From contig CM060076.1 in NCBI GenBank assembly GCA_030533445.1, positions 25,778,603 to 25,842,602 on the forward strand: a stretch of 64,000 bases of DNA. The letters run 5' to 3'. The DNA comes from Cyprinodon diabolis. Taxonomy: Eukaryota; Chordata; Actinopteri; Cyprinodontiformes; Cyprinodontidae. The notes under the pieces are model-generated. The model was not told the DNA's origin and did not search any database. It saw only the letters and a list, made by a program, of their open reading frames with translations. The translations under genes were made by a program, and so were the position numbers. Of the stretch, positions 35,760 through 47,588 are shown one piece after another; within the stretch, counting starts at the first letter, position 1; every line of letters starts with the position of its first letter.

Positions 35760-37364
35760 AAATTATTTTAATTATGGAACAAAGTGAGGATAAACAAAGG
35801 CAGGGACAAAAAAAAGAGGAAACTAGGTTAACTTCACTTCACAACTCTCCAAAGCAATAATAGCACTTGCATAGATAAGCTACATGTTTAGCCAGGTGTC
35901 CTAGAAGCAAGAGGAAAAAGGTTTCCAGGGTTTGATGGTAATCAGAGGTGTGTTCAGTTCACCCCATAGTGTGTAGGAATTCAACACACGCGACCCTCAG
36001 CTGATGCTCCACTGCTTCTGTTTTGAACACACCTCAGGTTACTGAGCTCCTTCTAACAGGGTCCACGTTGGTGGGATGGAGGGTCTGTATGGTTTGTTCT
36101 TGTGTGACCTCATAAAGAAAAACTATTTTGTTAAGAAAAGGGGGAGGGGTTTATTTTGGGGAAGCGGGAGGAATTCTTTTAGATGTTCAGTGTCAAAAAT
36201 ATCTAAATCTTACTATTTTTCTATTTGAAGTGGGTTGAGTTGATTATTCCTATATAGTGTGAGCATTTTGTGCCAAGCTATAAATGTGTGGTAGATTAGG
36301 AGAGCCGTGAATGAGAAGACATTATCAACACTGTGTCCACTTCCACACTGTTACCATCCAACATTGCCCAGACAATGAATGTAGCTAAATACTCGGGCTA
36401 TGTTTAGCCTTCGCTGGTGCTCATACTGAATGGTCTATATTGTGAAACTATTTTTGTAACTGAATATCATGGTGTAGCTTGGTGAAGTAGCTTGATAAGG
36501 TGTGATGATTTCAATAATAGCCTCAAGTGTGGAAGACGTGAAGAACTCATTTATACACGGGAACCATGTCCAGCTTGCATGTGCTGAACATACACATACA
36601 GTATTACCACTGCATTGGACGTGTATTCAGAAACTTTGCACAACGGTTTGCGAACTCGTTACTCATCACTGAACGAGTGTTTCACATGTAAATATGTCTT
36701 CCAAGTCCTCAGTTAGAACCGCTTTTTCTTTTCTTGTTTTGTGCTGTTGTTTTGAGGGGGAAAAATTCTCTAAAAAACATAAAATTTATATAACTTCGTA
36801 AATGACACCTCTTGTACTACTATGCTAATATTTTCCAATAATCTGCAGGACGTGGATCGACTTGGCTTAAGTTTACATTCAGCTGTGAGATGCATCCGTA
36901 AATACTTAGAGGCGTACTGTTTCTGGAATGTGACCTTTTTCCATTTGAGGCCTGGATACAGGATTTATTGTGTGGTGAATAAGTGATGTTTTGGTGATAA
37001 CAGTAGCTCAGGATTAGTGATCTGAGACTCACAGCGAGCAGGGCAACCTTAGTAAGTGATTCGCATAGTGAGAAAAGCTCTTGTATGTTTGAGCTGGTTA
37101 AGGTAAAGAAAGCATGACCAGAGGTGCGATGTGATCTAGAGAGGAGACGTAAAACTATTCTCCCATATTTAATATAGCAGAAAACTGGGCTAGCAGACCA
37201 GAATCTGAGATAAATGGGGATTTAAAGAATATATATGTTGCTCTTCCTATGACATTGCTATGTTGGACCGTGTATCTCTTAACTAAATTATTACATATCT
37301 AATGTAGCAGTGTCTGAGGGCTCCCTGCTGGCCCATCTGTGACCTTTGGAACAATGTTGTGCAG
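35760..37364. other. No gene seen
   Basis: Unique AT-rich sequence between the Tc1 relic and the 37373 MITE; may be transcribed as distal 3' UTR of Pellino. Confidence 0.35.
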
Positions 37365-37372
37365 CCCATGAC

Positions 37373-37697
37373 CAGAGATGCACCGATCCAGTTTTTTTAC
37401 GATCCGATATCTGGGCTGAGCGTATCAGCCAATGTTTGTTAAAAATCTGATTCAGCTGTCAAACGAATGAAGCATATACCTTGCCAAGCGAACAAAGGCT
37501 TTAACCTTGAAAAAAACAGTGTTAAAAAACTTATCAAATCAACAGAGATATAAATGCACTAACAAAAAAAGAAATAACAGTTCTATCTAAAGTGCACTGG
37601 ATTGGATCCCTGATATCAAATAGCTGATATCTGATCCAGCTGTTTAGTCAGTATCAGAGCCAATTTCGGATCCAGTTGTCGGATCAGTGCATCTCTA
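37373..37697. mobile_element. hAT-like MITE (GATGCACCGATCC type)
   Basis: 325 bp beginning CAGAGATGCACCGATCC and ending GGATCAGTGCATCTCTA. Flanked by CCCATGAC (37365-37372) and CCCTTGAC (37698-37705), an 8-bp duplication with one mismatch. Internal repeats of GATATCTG/GATCC motifs match the family. Confidence 0.75.
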
Positions 37698-37705
37698 CCC
37701 TTGAC

Positions 37706-40700
37706 CTGCATCCCATTCTTGTAGCCTAAAGAAGACCACAAATATTTATTTGGACTGAAAAAATTATAAAAAATCAACAATCTTTTTTAACCCTTTTTAC
37801 TTTTCTGGCTGAGGATTATAGATGATAAAGAATTAGAACAAATGTTGCAAGTTTTTGTTTTCATTCAATGAAACACAAATGAAATCTAAAGAACTGTTTT
37901 TTTATATTTTTTTATTTTCGCTCTTTAATCAAAAAGAGTCCAAGTTTTTGTCTTCCTAGAACGTTAAATTTGAACATATTAGCCTTATGTGGCAAAAGTT
38001 TGGACACTTCTGATGGATATGATATGGCTGAACCTCATATTATTGTTATTAGCTATTAGCATTTAGCATACTGCACCATACTGGTCATGATCGCCAAAGA
38101 TCTGCTATACATGGATCTTTATATGGAGCCCTCCTTAACTATTGGCACATCTGGTAAAGCCATGCCTAAATCCTAAAATAAAGCGGTTGCTATGGATACG
38201 CATCTGAAGAAATGACATGTTTTTACCTCTTTTGCTAGGTGGTGAGCATATCTGGAGTCCACATTTTTTCCACACTTGCAGGTATTTTAAAAATAACATT
38301 GTGTATATCAGGAAGGTTAGATGATAAAATATTTTCTTTGAACAGTCCCCTGAGTTTCAAAAATCAACACAGCTCCCTTATTTAAATATGTCTGTTTGTC
38401 TTTACCATTTGGAATTGGAGTTTAGAGAAATAATTCTTTGTGTTATCTTGTTAAAGTCATATATTAGTAAATAAAGATTACAAAAAACTGCGCAACCATT
38501 AAAGTGTAAATGACAACACTGCTTCAGTAACCGCTTTTTAAAGAAATTCTTTGTTTTGTTTTGGTTATTCTACAATGCTGAATTTCTTTCAGTGGTATTT
38601 TTGGCAGATCAATTCAATGTTTTCTTGTTTTTTAAAACTATTCAGTATTGAGAACTGATTGTTTTTAAGGATTCCTTCAATCTGTACCAATCACTGTGCC
38701 AATAGTTGGGGAGGAGGCTTCTATAAAAATAGAGAAAAGAAACCAGCTCCAACAGGCAGGGCCAACTATTAGTTACCTTCCATGATTGTGTCCACCTAAA
38801 TGAATTGTGCTCTTATACCTACCCCTGTAACAGCATTGGCATGTGGATGGATGAACTGTTGCAGCACCCTCATTTTACTTTTTCTTTCCCTCTCTTTTCT
38901 CTCGTTATATATTTACTTTTTTACTTTTCTAGTTTCATAGATGTCCATGCGTTGTTTTCTTTGCTCTCTTTTAGACCTTAGCTACCGTGCAAACTTCACA
39001 CACAGTATTTTAGCACAGCACTAATTTATTCAATACCACCAGTGATATCATAAGCTCTTCACAAATGTAGTTTTTTTTTATTTCATGTTTATCAATTGAT
39101 CCTTGTTTCAGATGGCAAAACCTCAGCATCCTCAACTTCTTAAGCTCTCCTTATTGTAGGCGAGTGAGTAGCTGACATGTCTAATACACGAGAAAACCTC
39201 ACAAATAACAATGCATTCCTTTGAATATATCTTATGTACAGCTATTTTGTATTATTTTATATCATGTTCTTCTGTAATAGTCCGGTGCACAGACAATCCC
39301 TATACACATGTCAATAAACCAAATAAAAAAAAAATTGTTTGTCTGTTTTTCTTTTTATTGCATTAGCTAAGTATTTGCCCTACACTCCAGAAGAGGGCGC
39401 TCTCTACCAGCACAGAAGCTGATTCTGGCATGGACATATCTGCTAAGGGTTGCTTTGAATTGCATCACATATTTAAAATACTCATCTGCTTTAATGAGCA
39501 GTTTTGGCAGTCAAATACGGTACATCGGCATGGAAATATGATAAGCCGAAAATTACAGAACGCCTGGCTATTCAGAACACTGCAAAGAATCCAAGTAGTA
39601 AAAGACTTGCTGCGAGCCGTGTCTTTCAGAAGTTTTTTCAGAAATTGTGTCACTTTTAAAGCCTGAGGAGGTTTCTTTTCTTTCAGGGAGGAGTGTGTCA
39701 TGGTATCAAAGTGATCCTTTTACAAATGTGCTTTTGAAGAAGGGGGGAAAGCTCTTAATCTAGATTTAGGAGCAAACATCTTAGTTTAGTAAATGTTGTT
39801 TTACCTATAAGTAAATAAACCCATTTAGGTATCTGATATTCTGTGTATTAAATGTGTTGCATCTGAGTGAAAGGACCACAAAATTAGAATTTGTTCCGTT
39901 CTGTGGCGAAAGTGTTGGAATATGTACAAATATTAATTTGATTTATCTGCAAAAACGTTAAAAAAACTGAGCATAAAGTGTTTTCGTAAAATATATCTAT
40001 ATTTAAGAGTGAATTTCTTGAATTATAGCAACACAAACAAGTATATGTTTATAGAATAGCATATTAAAGACCAACAATATGGTCGGGTAAATGGTATTTA
40101 CTGTTTAAAGAACTAAAACCTTAAGATGTATAACATTTACTCAAGTGTCCTGAGAAATCTATTGAATTTGGTTGAAAACAAGGTAATCTTAATATCTAGT
40201 ATATCAATATCTTGTTTTTTTTTTTGTTTTTTTAAGAGTCTATACTTCAGATTGTGATCCCAGTCAGGCCTGCTTATTTGGGGAAATTCGCAAAAACTGT
40301 CTGATTTTAGCTCAAGCCTCAATTTAAGTTTTGTTTGTAGTTGTGACTTTGGATCAGTGAGAGCTGTCTTTCTGTCGACTGTCCTTTTTGTCAAGCTTAC
40401 TGATAGGATCTGGTCCAAGAACGATACTGGCTAACAGGGATCGCTAGCTTGAGAAAAACAAAAAATGATTTGGAATTTAAAAAAAAAAATGAAGAGACTT
40501 AGAATAAGATCTAAAGTGCACAATTTATTTAAACTTCGTATCAGAGAGAAACATAAAGCTTTATGGTAAAATCAAACTATTTTAGTTCATTTATCTTTTT
40601 TTAGCTTTTGTATTTGTCTTGCCATCTTGCTATGCTGCCTGTTGCCCAATGCCCAGCTCTGCTGCAGCCCTACAAGGATAATCAGTGACCTTCCCAAAAC

Positions 40701-41203
40701 TAATGTTTATTATCTCTGATGACATAATACAGGGCATCTAAGGGCTGTATTGTTTACCAACACAGCTTGACATGAATACACACAAATTACATTTGACAGT
40801 TCTTTTCATTTTGAGAAAAAGTCTTTCCTGAAATCCAGCGATTGGAAATGTACAGTATATCAGCCTACTATGACTTTTTTTCTTTTTCATCAGTATACAT
40901 TTGTCAGAGAGAAAAAGTCAACCATGTCCGCGGTGAAAATCATATTAAATCCCTGGACAATATCTGGCTGAGAAAGGACAATAAAAAAGGTAATCTGACA
41001 AGTACCATGAAGACTGCATTGTTTGTGATTCAATGGTCTTTCTATACAATTAACTCAGAAAATGTGTTTATTACCAATAAAGAAATTCTTAATAAATATC
41101 TTACAACAGAAGCACTTTCTTTAAACTCCTAACTGAATTTGTAATCTAAACACCACTAACATAGATATATAATGAAATGTAGTACTGGATATAAAAATAC
41201 AAG
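37706..41203. other. No gene seen; contains the candidate distal poly(A) site
   Basis: Unique DNA. The 38.8-39.33 kb part resembles a 3' UTR end; beyond it nothing is recognised. Confidence 0.35.
39310..39330 (+). terminator. Candidate polyadenylation site for a long Pellino 3' UTR
   Basis: Two overlapping signals (CAATAAACC then AAATAAAA) followed at once by an A-run and a GT/T-rich stretch (TTGTTTGTCTG). The preceding 500 bp is non-repetitive and pyrimidine/AT-rich like a vertebrate 3' UTR end. It lies 5.2 kb after the stop, so linkage to this gene is an inference. Confidence 0.3.

Positions 41204-41239
<36 letters not shown>
41204..41239. repeat. (TA)n microsatellite
   Basis: About 18 uninterrupted TA units. 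Confidence 0.95.
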
Positions 41240-41241
<2 letters not shown>

Positions 41242-41551
41242 CCCTTTATTTTAAAATGTTTAACTGCAATACTGTTTGAATTAGTTGACATCTTACAGTA
41301 CATTTCAAATATATGAAATATTGATAGACAGGATGTCTTTGGTTATGAAATATGCATGGATTTATATTTTAACAGTAAGAGTTATGTATATATATTTCAT
41401 ATTTAATCAAAATAGCTTTAAAATGGCAACTTTATTTTGCAATATCTTATTTTATGAAATATGCAAGAAATATGGTGAGATGAATGCCCATGTTAATCTA
41501 TGTAAGAACAGAGAATTTACTGTTATATATTACTATATGGTTATATAACTA

Positions 41552-41571
41552 CATATATATATATATATATA
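41552..41571. repeat. (TA)n microsatellite abutting MITE copy B
   Basis: About nine TA units immediately left of the ACTGCAAAAA end, possibly grown from the insertion site. Confidence 0.85.
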
Positions 41572-41769
41572 CTGCAAAAATCAATTGTATTTACCCTTAA
41601 TTTTAGTAGATAAATAAGATGAGTTGCCAATGGAATTAGTATTTTTACTCTCAAAATAAGATATCTGCCTGTAATAACACATTGCAGTTGCTTTTTCTTA
41701 TTTAAGATGTAAACTGTGTTGTTCCATTGGCAAAGTGTTTCCCTTACCTCAATTGTATGTATAAATTTA

Positions 41770-41770
<1 letters not shown>
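41571..41770. mobile_element. CACTGCAAA-type MITE, copy B (right end lost in a TA repeat)
   Basis: Starts ACTGCAAAAATCAATTGTAT, then AAATAAGATGAGTTGCCAAT and GTTCCATTGGCAAAGTG as in copy A. The right terminus is replaced by the TA microsatellite at 41774. Confidence 0.6.
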
Positions 41771-41773
<3 letters not shown>

Positions 41774-41844
<71 letters not shown>

Positions 41845-41865
41845 TATATACATATATATATATAT
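41774..41865. repeat. (TA)n microsatellite, long
   Basis: About 90 bp of alternating TA with two small interruptions (TAGATA, TACATA). It replaces the right end of MITE copy B. Confidence 0.95.
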
Positions 41866-41999
41866 CCTAAGCATCCTCCTACTCTTTATTACCCATGTGA
41901 CATGCCATTACATTCACACCAGTAAATAGTTTTTATATGATGTTGGACAGATGGTGGAGGTACTGTGGATGCTTTGGTTTTGATCCTAGCTAATTACTG

Positions 42000-43060
42000 A
42001 GAATTGCTCATTGGAAGCGATGGGAAGTTGGAGAGGGGACTCCTAGCTCTGTGTATTCAAAAAAAAAACAACAAATCATGGTGTGTTTTGTGTGCTTTGA
42101 GAGCTGGGTTTGTGTATTTATATGTTAATCAAAGGCCCTAAAATCGTATCTCTCAGTGGACTCTACTCTGTTACAGAGGTAGCAAGGGAGGGCATTCCCT
42201 GCCATTGTTTCATCTATCCCTCATTAACTCCCAACACTGGGAAACTTTAATTAAGCTGGGGCCTCAGACGATTAATTACTTTTAACACTTTCACCTCTTT
42301 TTTTTTTTTTTCTTTCCCTTTCCATATTTCACTGAGCCAGAGGAAGAAATTAGCTGCGTAATTTCCAAATCCAATTAATACCAATATTAATGCACCACAA
42401 TCTGCTTTCCTGTGTTCTCTTGTCTTATAAAGCTTTTCTCTTTTGTGGCTCAACTGTTAGAGGATACGAGACCACGTAAGCTGAGTTGGATGTATTAAAC
42501 AAGGGTTAGCTTGTAATAGTTTTGATTATTTTAAGGAGTTTATTATGCGGTGTTATCCTGTTAGAGTGATGGTGTTGTGGTTGTGGAGCGGTAATCCAGT
42601 CTCATAGCTCAACCAATGGAGTTTCTCCCTGTGGATGCTGTTATTCCACATCATCACTTTAGTTGGGCAGCATGAATGTAGGTGGATGAGATTATTACAG
42701 ACAAGGTAATATGTTTAACACCTGTCAAACACAGCTCAGGGAGAGACCTGCTCCCTGAGAGCGTTATGGAGACAGCCTCTGAACCATTTTATCTCTGGCT
42801 GCTTTAACCTCTCAGGTTTTCTATTGGGGGGCTATATGTGAAAATAAACGATAGAGATAAAAGCATTAGGATAACAAAAAAATGGCTATTAAATCCTTTG
42901 ATATCTCAGGAAGACCAGAGAACACTTACATTTAGCATTTTTCTAAGAGCATCAATTGACAGACAGACAGACAGAATCATGTATATCATTTCTTATGGCT
43001 AATACACAGAGGATAGGTGGCTCTTACAGATCTTTGGATTCAAGCCTAGGGTAATTGTAC
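42000..43060. other. No gene seen; candidate conserved non-coding block
   Basis: About 42180-42460 has homeodomain-like AATTA motifs (TTTAATTAAG, GATTAATTAC, CCAATTAATACC) in non-repetitive sequence, an enhancer-like texture. Unproven. Confidence 0.3.
42958..42974. repeat. (GACA)n microsatellite
   Basis: Four GACA units. Confidence 0.85.
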
Positions 43061-43079
43061 AGCACTGTACTGCAAATTA

Positions 43080-43297
43080 ATTGAAAATGTATTTATCTCA
43101 CATTGGAGAAATTTACCTCTGCATTTAACCCATCCCATTGGGGAGCAGTGGGCTGCCATTGAGGGGTGCCCGGGGAGCAGTGTGGTGTTAAGGGTCTTGC
43201 TCAGAGACCCAGAGTGGCAGACTGTGGGAGTGGGGCTCGAACTCAGAAACTCAGGATTCCTAGCTCTAAGCCCTAGCCACTAGGCTGCTACTCCCCC
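43080..43297 (-). repeat. tRNA-derived SINE, minus strand
   Basis: The minus strand starts GGGGGAGTAGCAGCCTAGTG, which holds an A-box-like GTAGCAGCCTAGTGG, followed by a B-box-like GAGTTCGAGCC, the two internal RNA polymerase III promoter elements. The body GGGAGCAGTGGGCTGCCATT (read on +) is shared with the copy near 61200-61430. Confidence 0.65.
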
Positions 43298-43304
43298 ATA
43301 AGTC

Positions 43305-43484
43305 AATAATTCTTAAATTAAGTGTATTTACCCTTAATGTGAGTAGTAGGTAAATAAGATGATTTGAGTATTTTTTTACTCCATTGTTCCATTTGCAAAG
43401 TGTCCCACTTTCCTCCTCAATTCAAGAAAAAAAAAACTTATTTTAAAAAAGAATTACAGATTTAGATTTTAATTGTTTGCAGTG
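43305..43484. mobile_element. CACTGCAAA-type MITE, copy C (left end missing)
   Basis: TTAAATTAAGTGTATTTACC, GTAAATAAGATGATTTG and TTGTTCCATTTGCAAAGTG match copies A and B; the right end TTGTTTGCAGTG is kept. The left end is missing where a SINE abuts, and there is an internal deletion. Confidence 0.6.
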
Positions 43485-43940
43485 CATGATTTTCAAAAAT
43501 TAGAACATAGTTAAGAAGGTGTCTCACATCAAAGAAAGGGAATTGTCCTTTTGAAATGGAAGAGATGTTTTATGTGTTTTGCTTCTTTTTATATTTTATA
43601 TTTTTCTATAGACTACATATTACTCTGGAAAGGAGTTGGAGTAACAGAGTCAGCAGAAACCCATTGGAACCAATGAAATAACTGCAGATGTAGAGAAAAA
43701 GGGTATTAAAAAAAAAAAAAAAAAAAAGCTCTTATAGCAGTGAGTTATTGGAATTTTAACAAGATATCCACCTCATTCAGTATATAAAAAAGGGAGTTGT
43801 AAAATGATCGCTCTTTTGCGACTCCAGTCGTGGCTATTTAAGCTACAGAAAAGCACTTTTTGATTATGGAGAATTCTGCCACAAGAGTAAACTTCCGTCT
43901 CCAACACTGTCTAGAGTTGTGAGAAACTGTTCTTGAAGTC

Positions 43941-44369
43941 CAGTGGCGTTTCTAGATCAAGCTTACCAAGGGGGCCAGTAATGGCCTCTTCTATTGCTGT
44001 AACTCATTTGACAAAATTGATTTTTAGTTACTCTGCAAAATATTATTTAAAAAAAGTAAAAATATTCTTGATATCAGTGCATATCCCCTTAGTTTGATGG
44101 AGTAAATGGGAGGATCTACCAATTTAATCATATTTCTGCTCTTAAAATAAGACAATTTGATATAATGCCCTTGAAATAAGATGATGGAAAATTTTTGTTC
44201 TTATTTTAAACAAATCATCTTATTCCTTTTGTAAATTGTCTTACCTTCCTACCTCATATTAATTTTAAATTCTTTGCTGTTTGTGTTTTCAGTACCGGAG
44301 CCATAACGGGCCAGGAATAGTTCCACTGGGGCACTGGCCCCTGTTGGCCCCTGTCTAGATCCGCCAATG
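43941..44369. mobile_element. hAT-like non-autonomous element with GGGGCCAGT-type termini, carrying a nested MITE
   Basis: Left end CAGTGGCGTTTCTAGATCAA and right end TCTAGATCCGCCAATG are inverted repeats that also share GGGGCCAGT inward. Flanks TTGAAGTC (43933-43940) and TTCCAGTC (44370-44377) agree at 6 of 8 positions. A CACTGCAAA-type MITE (about 44033-44290) sits inside it. Confidence 0.6.
44033..44290. mobile_element. CACTGCAAA-type MITE, copy D (degenerate)
   Basis: CTCTGCAAAATATTATTT at the left, CTCTTAAAATAAGACAATTTG and TTTAAACAAATCATCTTATT inside, and a weak right end CTTTGCTGTTTGTG. It sits inside the 43941-44369 element. Confidence 0.5.
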
Positions 44370-44377
44370 TTCCAGTC

Positions 44378-46940
44378 TGTTTTAGACCGGAGAGTCTAAG
44401 CTCTATTAGGTTTCCCCATTTCAGTCATTTGGTTGGTCAGGCTGACCTTGTCACCCTACTGGGTTGCAGCCTGCACCTTATTTGATTCCTTGTTGTCAGC
44501 TTCATATTTTAAAGGTGACACTAAGCGTGGTTGTCTCTGTTAGTGATTTATAAATGCTGAGAGGGAGCTTTGAAAGAGGCATTGTGTTTTTTCCAGTTCA
44601 TTAGAGAGCTACTTTACAAATGAGGCAACCGGTTCTCATCAGGCCACCCCCTGGAAAACTTTTCAGTATGCGCCCCCTCAACAGTGCTAAGAGTATCTAG
44701 GCCAAAGAGACGCTTCTCTCACTGTATGACCGATAACTGCCTCGAGGTGCCTTTGCTGTAATTCTCTGTAAATGACAGCTAATGAAGGTGATACATCCTC
44801 TCATTACTTCGGGTCTTTGAGTGCTGTCAGATGATGCAAGCTCCTGTTCCTGCTTTGCTTTCTCCTCATTTGGGAAAAGCAATTTTTTTTCTTGCATCTC
44901 GTAGGCACCTTCAGCGTCCAGGGATGAACACTTTTTTTCTTTTTCTCCTCTTCTGATGTATCAAGCACACGCTCAATTAACACAGCGTGAAAGGTGAGAG
45001 CTGTTTTGAAAACATTTCTCATTACACCTTATCGCTGGGTCACAAAGGGGGGCAACGCAAAGCAAATTAGAGGGGTTGGATGAGAGATGGAGAGCAAAGA
45101 AAAGAGGGAGGGTGCTGGAGACATCAAAGTGTTCCTGCTCTATTTAAATTGAGTGATCTTGTGTGAAAAGATCCACACTACACAAAGATTAACCCCATCC
45201 ACCCTCCCACTTGCACACACAGCTAATAACGCACCCACATACCCTTGGATTTATATGTCAGGGGTTAATAGCTGTGAGCAGGAGGACACTGGAGGGGTTG
45301 CATGGGCTGTTACTGCAAAATGCACGCGGGATGATATTGAATGTGTTCATGTGAAGGCAGAGCTGCTTGTATGTGGGGAAGAGGAGAGTAGGAGATCAAA
45401 CAGAGGAAGGCTCAGTTTCATCATGGAGTGACAGACTGACACCAATCCCACGAGCAGCGCCGCTGGAACAGACCTGCCAGCGTTCTTACAAGGAACACAC
45501 ACAAACACTCACAGAGGCTGGGAGCTGATCTGTCGCCTGTTTTCTGCCAGTTTCATCATGTCCTTTACCGAGATGCAAATTTGAGTCATTTTCATTACAC
45601 TGCAGAAGTGTTAAGCCTGTGGAGTATTTGCATATGTGGGCTTTTTTGTTTGTCCTCCTGTTAGAATATGTTACCTGTTGTTGTGCAGCTCAGAAAAGAG
45701 GATGTGTGTGCTCCCTCTGTCTTGCCCCAAGTTGTCTTTCCCTGTGCGTGTGTGTCTGCTGAATCCCACCCGGTGGATTAGTGACGTCGGTGGAGCTCAC
45801 CCTTTCCCTCTGATAAGGGCGTGCGCTGTTGCCTCCCGCTCCCTGTGCTTAATTTCAGATAGAGCTAATGGAATCTGTCCTGTGCGATTGTAATGCGAAC
45901 CAGACTCATTTTGCACGGAGCTTGGAACTGTCAGCTTGGCAGGGAGGTGTCGAGTGGAAGGCGGACGGTGGGGGGTTTGAGAGGAGGAAAGCAAAACCAA
46001 AAAGGAAAGGGTTGATGGGATGGGACTATAGGAGGTAGGAAGATGAGGTGGTGTATTGTGATGAGTCTCTTTCTTGTAGAAGCACGAAAATGGCTCCAGT
46101 AAGATTTTTAAAGGGGAGGCAAGATGGGTTTTGCTGATGATCCAGGAGAGGCACATAAAACCACATGCCATAATAGTTCATTGGCTAATATGATAAATTA
46201 ACTTGCTTCTTCTTTGTGGTGGACACTGTTTAATGGATGTCTTGTTGTGGCCAAAAACATTCTCTAAGAGTGTGAATATAGTCCAGAAACATAGATAAAT
46301 ACCTGCGATTCCTTAAAAGGTAAAAGTGAGCAAACATTTCCAATGCTCTAAAAGGCCACAAAAAATATAATTAACCATCTGAAAGAGTTGAAGAAAACAA
46401 TATCACACCTCCAGTTCAGCAATGGTAGTAGTAAGGCCAAATGAGTAAAGCCCAATCAGAAACTCATTGGTTGATTCGGAATGCAGCAAACTTCAGCTCT
46501 TCTTTCACCTTTCATGGGATCAACAGTAAGAACACAATCATCGGTATGAAAGGAAATCCAGACTGCTGTGCTTTAGCCTTATGAATGTCTTTACAAACAT
46601 TGATGATGCTTGTAAAATGGGGACTACAGCCTTTAAAAAAAAACAAAAAAAAAAACATGTTATACAAATATAGGAAATGGCTGTAAAGCTTTATTACAAA
46701 CCCCAAATATATGAAGGTATACATTTGCATGAGTCATACAGAATATACGTGAATAAATAATATACTTTTGTTGAACTCGATAAGGTAGCTGCACCCAGAC
46801 GTTCTGTCCAGCAAAGGATTGTGGGAATCTATATAGCTATTAACTGCCAGATTCAAACGTCATGTGGTTTCTACGCCAGATGAACAATTAATAGGAAGCA
46901 TACTGCTTCCTCTTCCTACCTCCTTTACCAATTATCAGAA
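44378..46940. other. No gene seen; candidate conserved non-coding DNA
   Basis: 44.7-45.95 kb is unusually balanced in GC, non-repetitive and free of transposon remnants, with motifs such as ATGCAAAT (about 45572) and TTTGCATA (about 45628), octamer/POU-like. Looks like regulatory DNA but conservation cannot be tested here. Confidence 0.3.
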
Positions 46941-47020
46941 CTTTTCAGACAGCACTTATCATGGTGATCCCTGATGCATGTTTGGATTGAGCCATTGTTA
47001 CCATTTGTTCAGGGAACAAT

Positions 47021-47419
47021 GTGCAGATGTACAACTGGCTTGTTTTGCCTATGCTGTTGTACCACGTTGGAATTGAAATCCAGCAATCTACAAGGGAAAG
47101 AAGGCAGATGAACACCCAAAGAAAACATCCTAAGAGACGACAACAACTTCTATGTGATGTCCTTTTGATTGGCAGCAGTAGTGAGTGGATGCATATATAC
47201 CTAGACCAACAAAGAGTGCTGAATAAACGCTTCAAGGGTGTCAAAAAAAGATCACTAACTTTAGAAGCCAGTAGTTCTGAAAATTCAAAGCCAAGAAAAC
47301 TGTGCATTCTCATGTGTCTGGATGTGGAACAGCTCAATGGACTGGTGGAAAAGAAACTGGACTGGAAAAAGCCCCAAAAAACTTGTTTTGGCTTCAAAAA
47401 CATGCGAATGGAACCATAA
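47021..47419 (+). CDS. Unrecognised ORF of 132 codons
   Basis: MQMYNWLVLPMLLYHVGIEI start, a basic segment (RERRQMNTQRKHPKRRQQ) near residues 25-42, and a C-terminal region with EQLNGLVEKKLDWKKPQKT. An opposite-strand ORF of 182 codons (46945-47493) overlaps it, so at least one is a shadow. Composition and basic/acidic content make the + strand the better candidate, perhaps a decayed transposase piece. It lies directly left of the solo LTR. No family recognised. Confidence 0.2.
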   Translation: MQMYNWLVLPMLLYHVGIEIQQSTRERRQMNTQRKHPKRRQQLLCDVLLIGSSSEWMHIYLDQQRVLNKRFKGVKKRSLTLEASSSENSKPRKLCILMCLDVEQLNGLVEKKLDWKKPQKTCFGFKNMRMEP

Positions 47420-47588
47420 GAATGGGTCCACCCCTTTGGAATGGGGAGTTGTTGGAGTTCTTTGTTAGCGCACAATACCTGATACTGGTGCATGTCTCCG
47501 AAAAGGTGGTCATTAGGGGCAATTGTTGGCCTGGCAAGAAGGGGGGGTGGGGGGTTTGAGATCCACCCCTCTGTTTACGGTTGGTTCC

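Noticed and set aside
41716..41925. ORF with a long Ile-Tyr repeat
   Set aside because: It is translation of the TA microsatellite.
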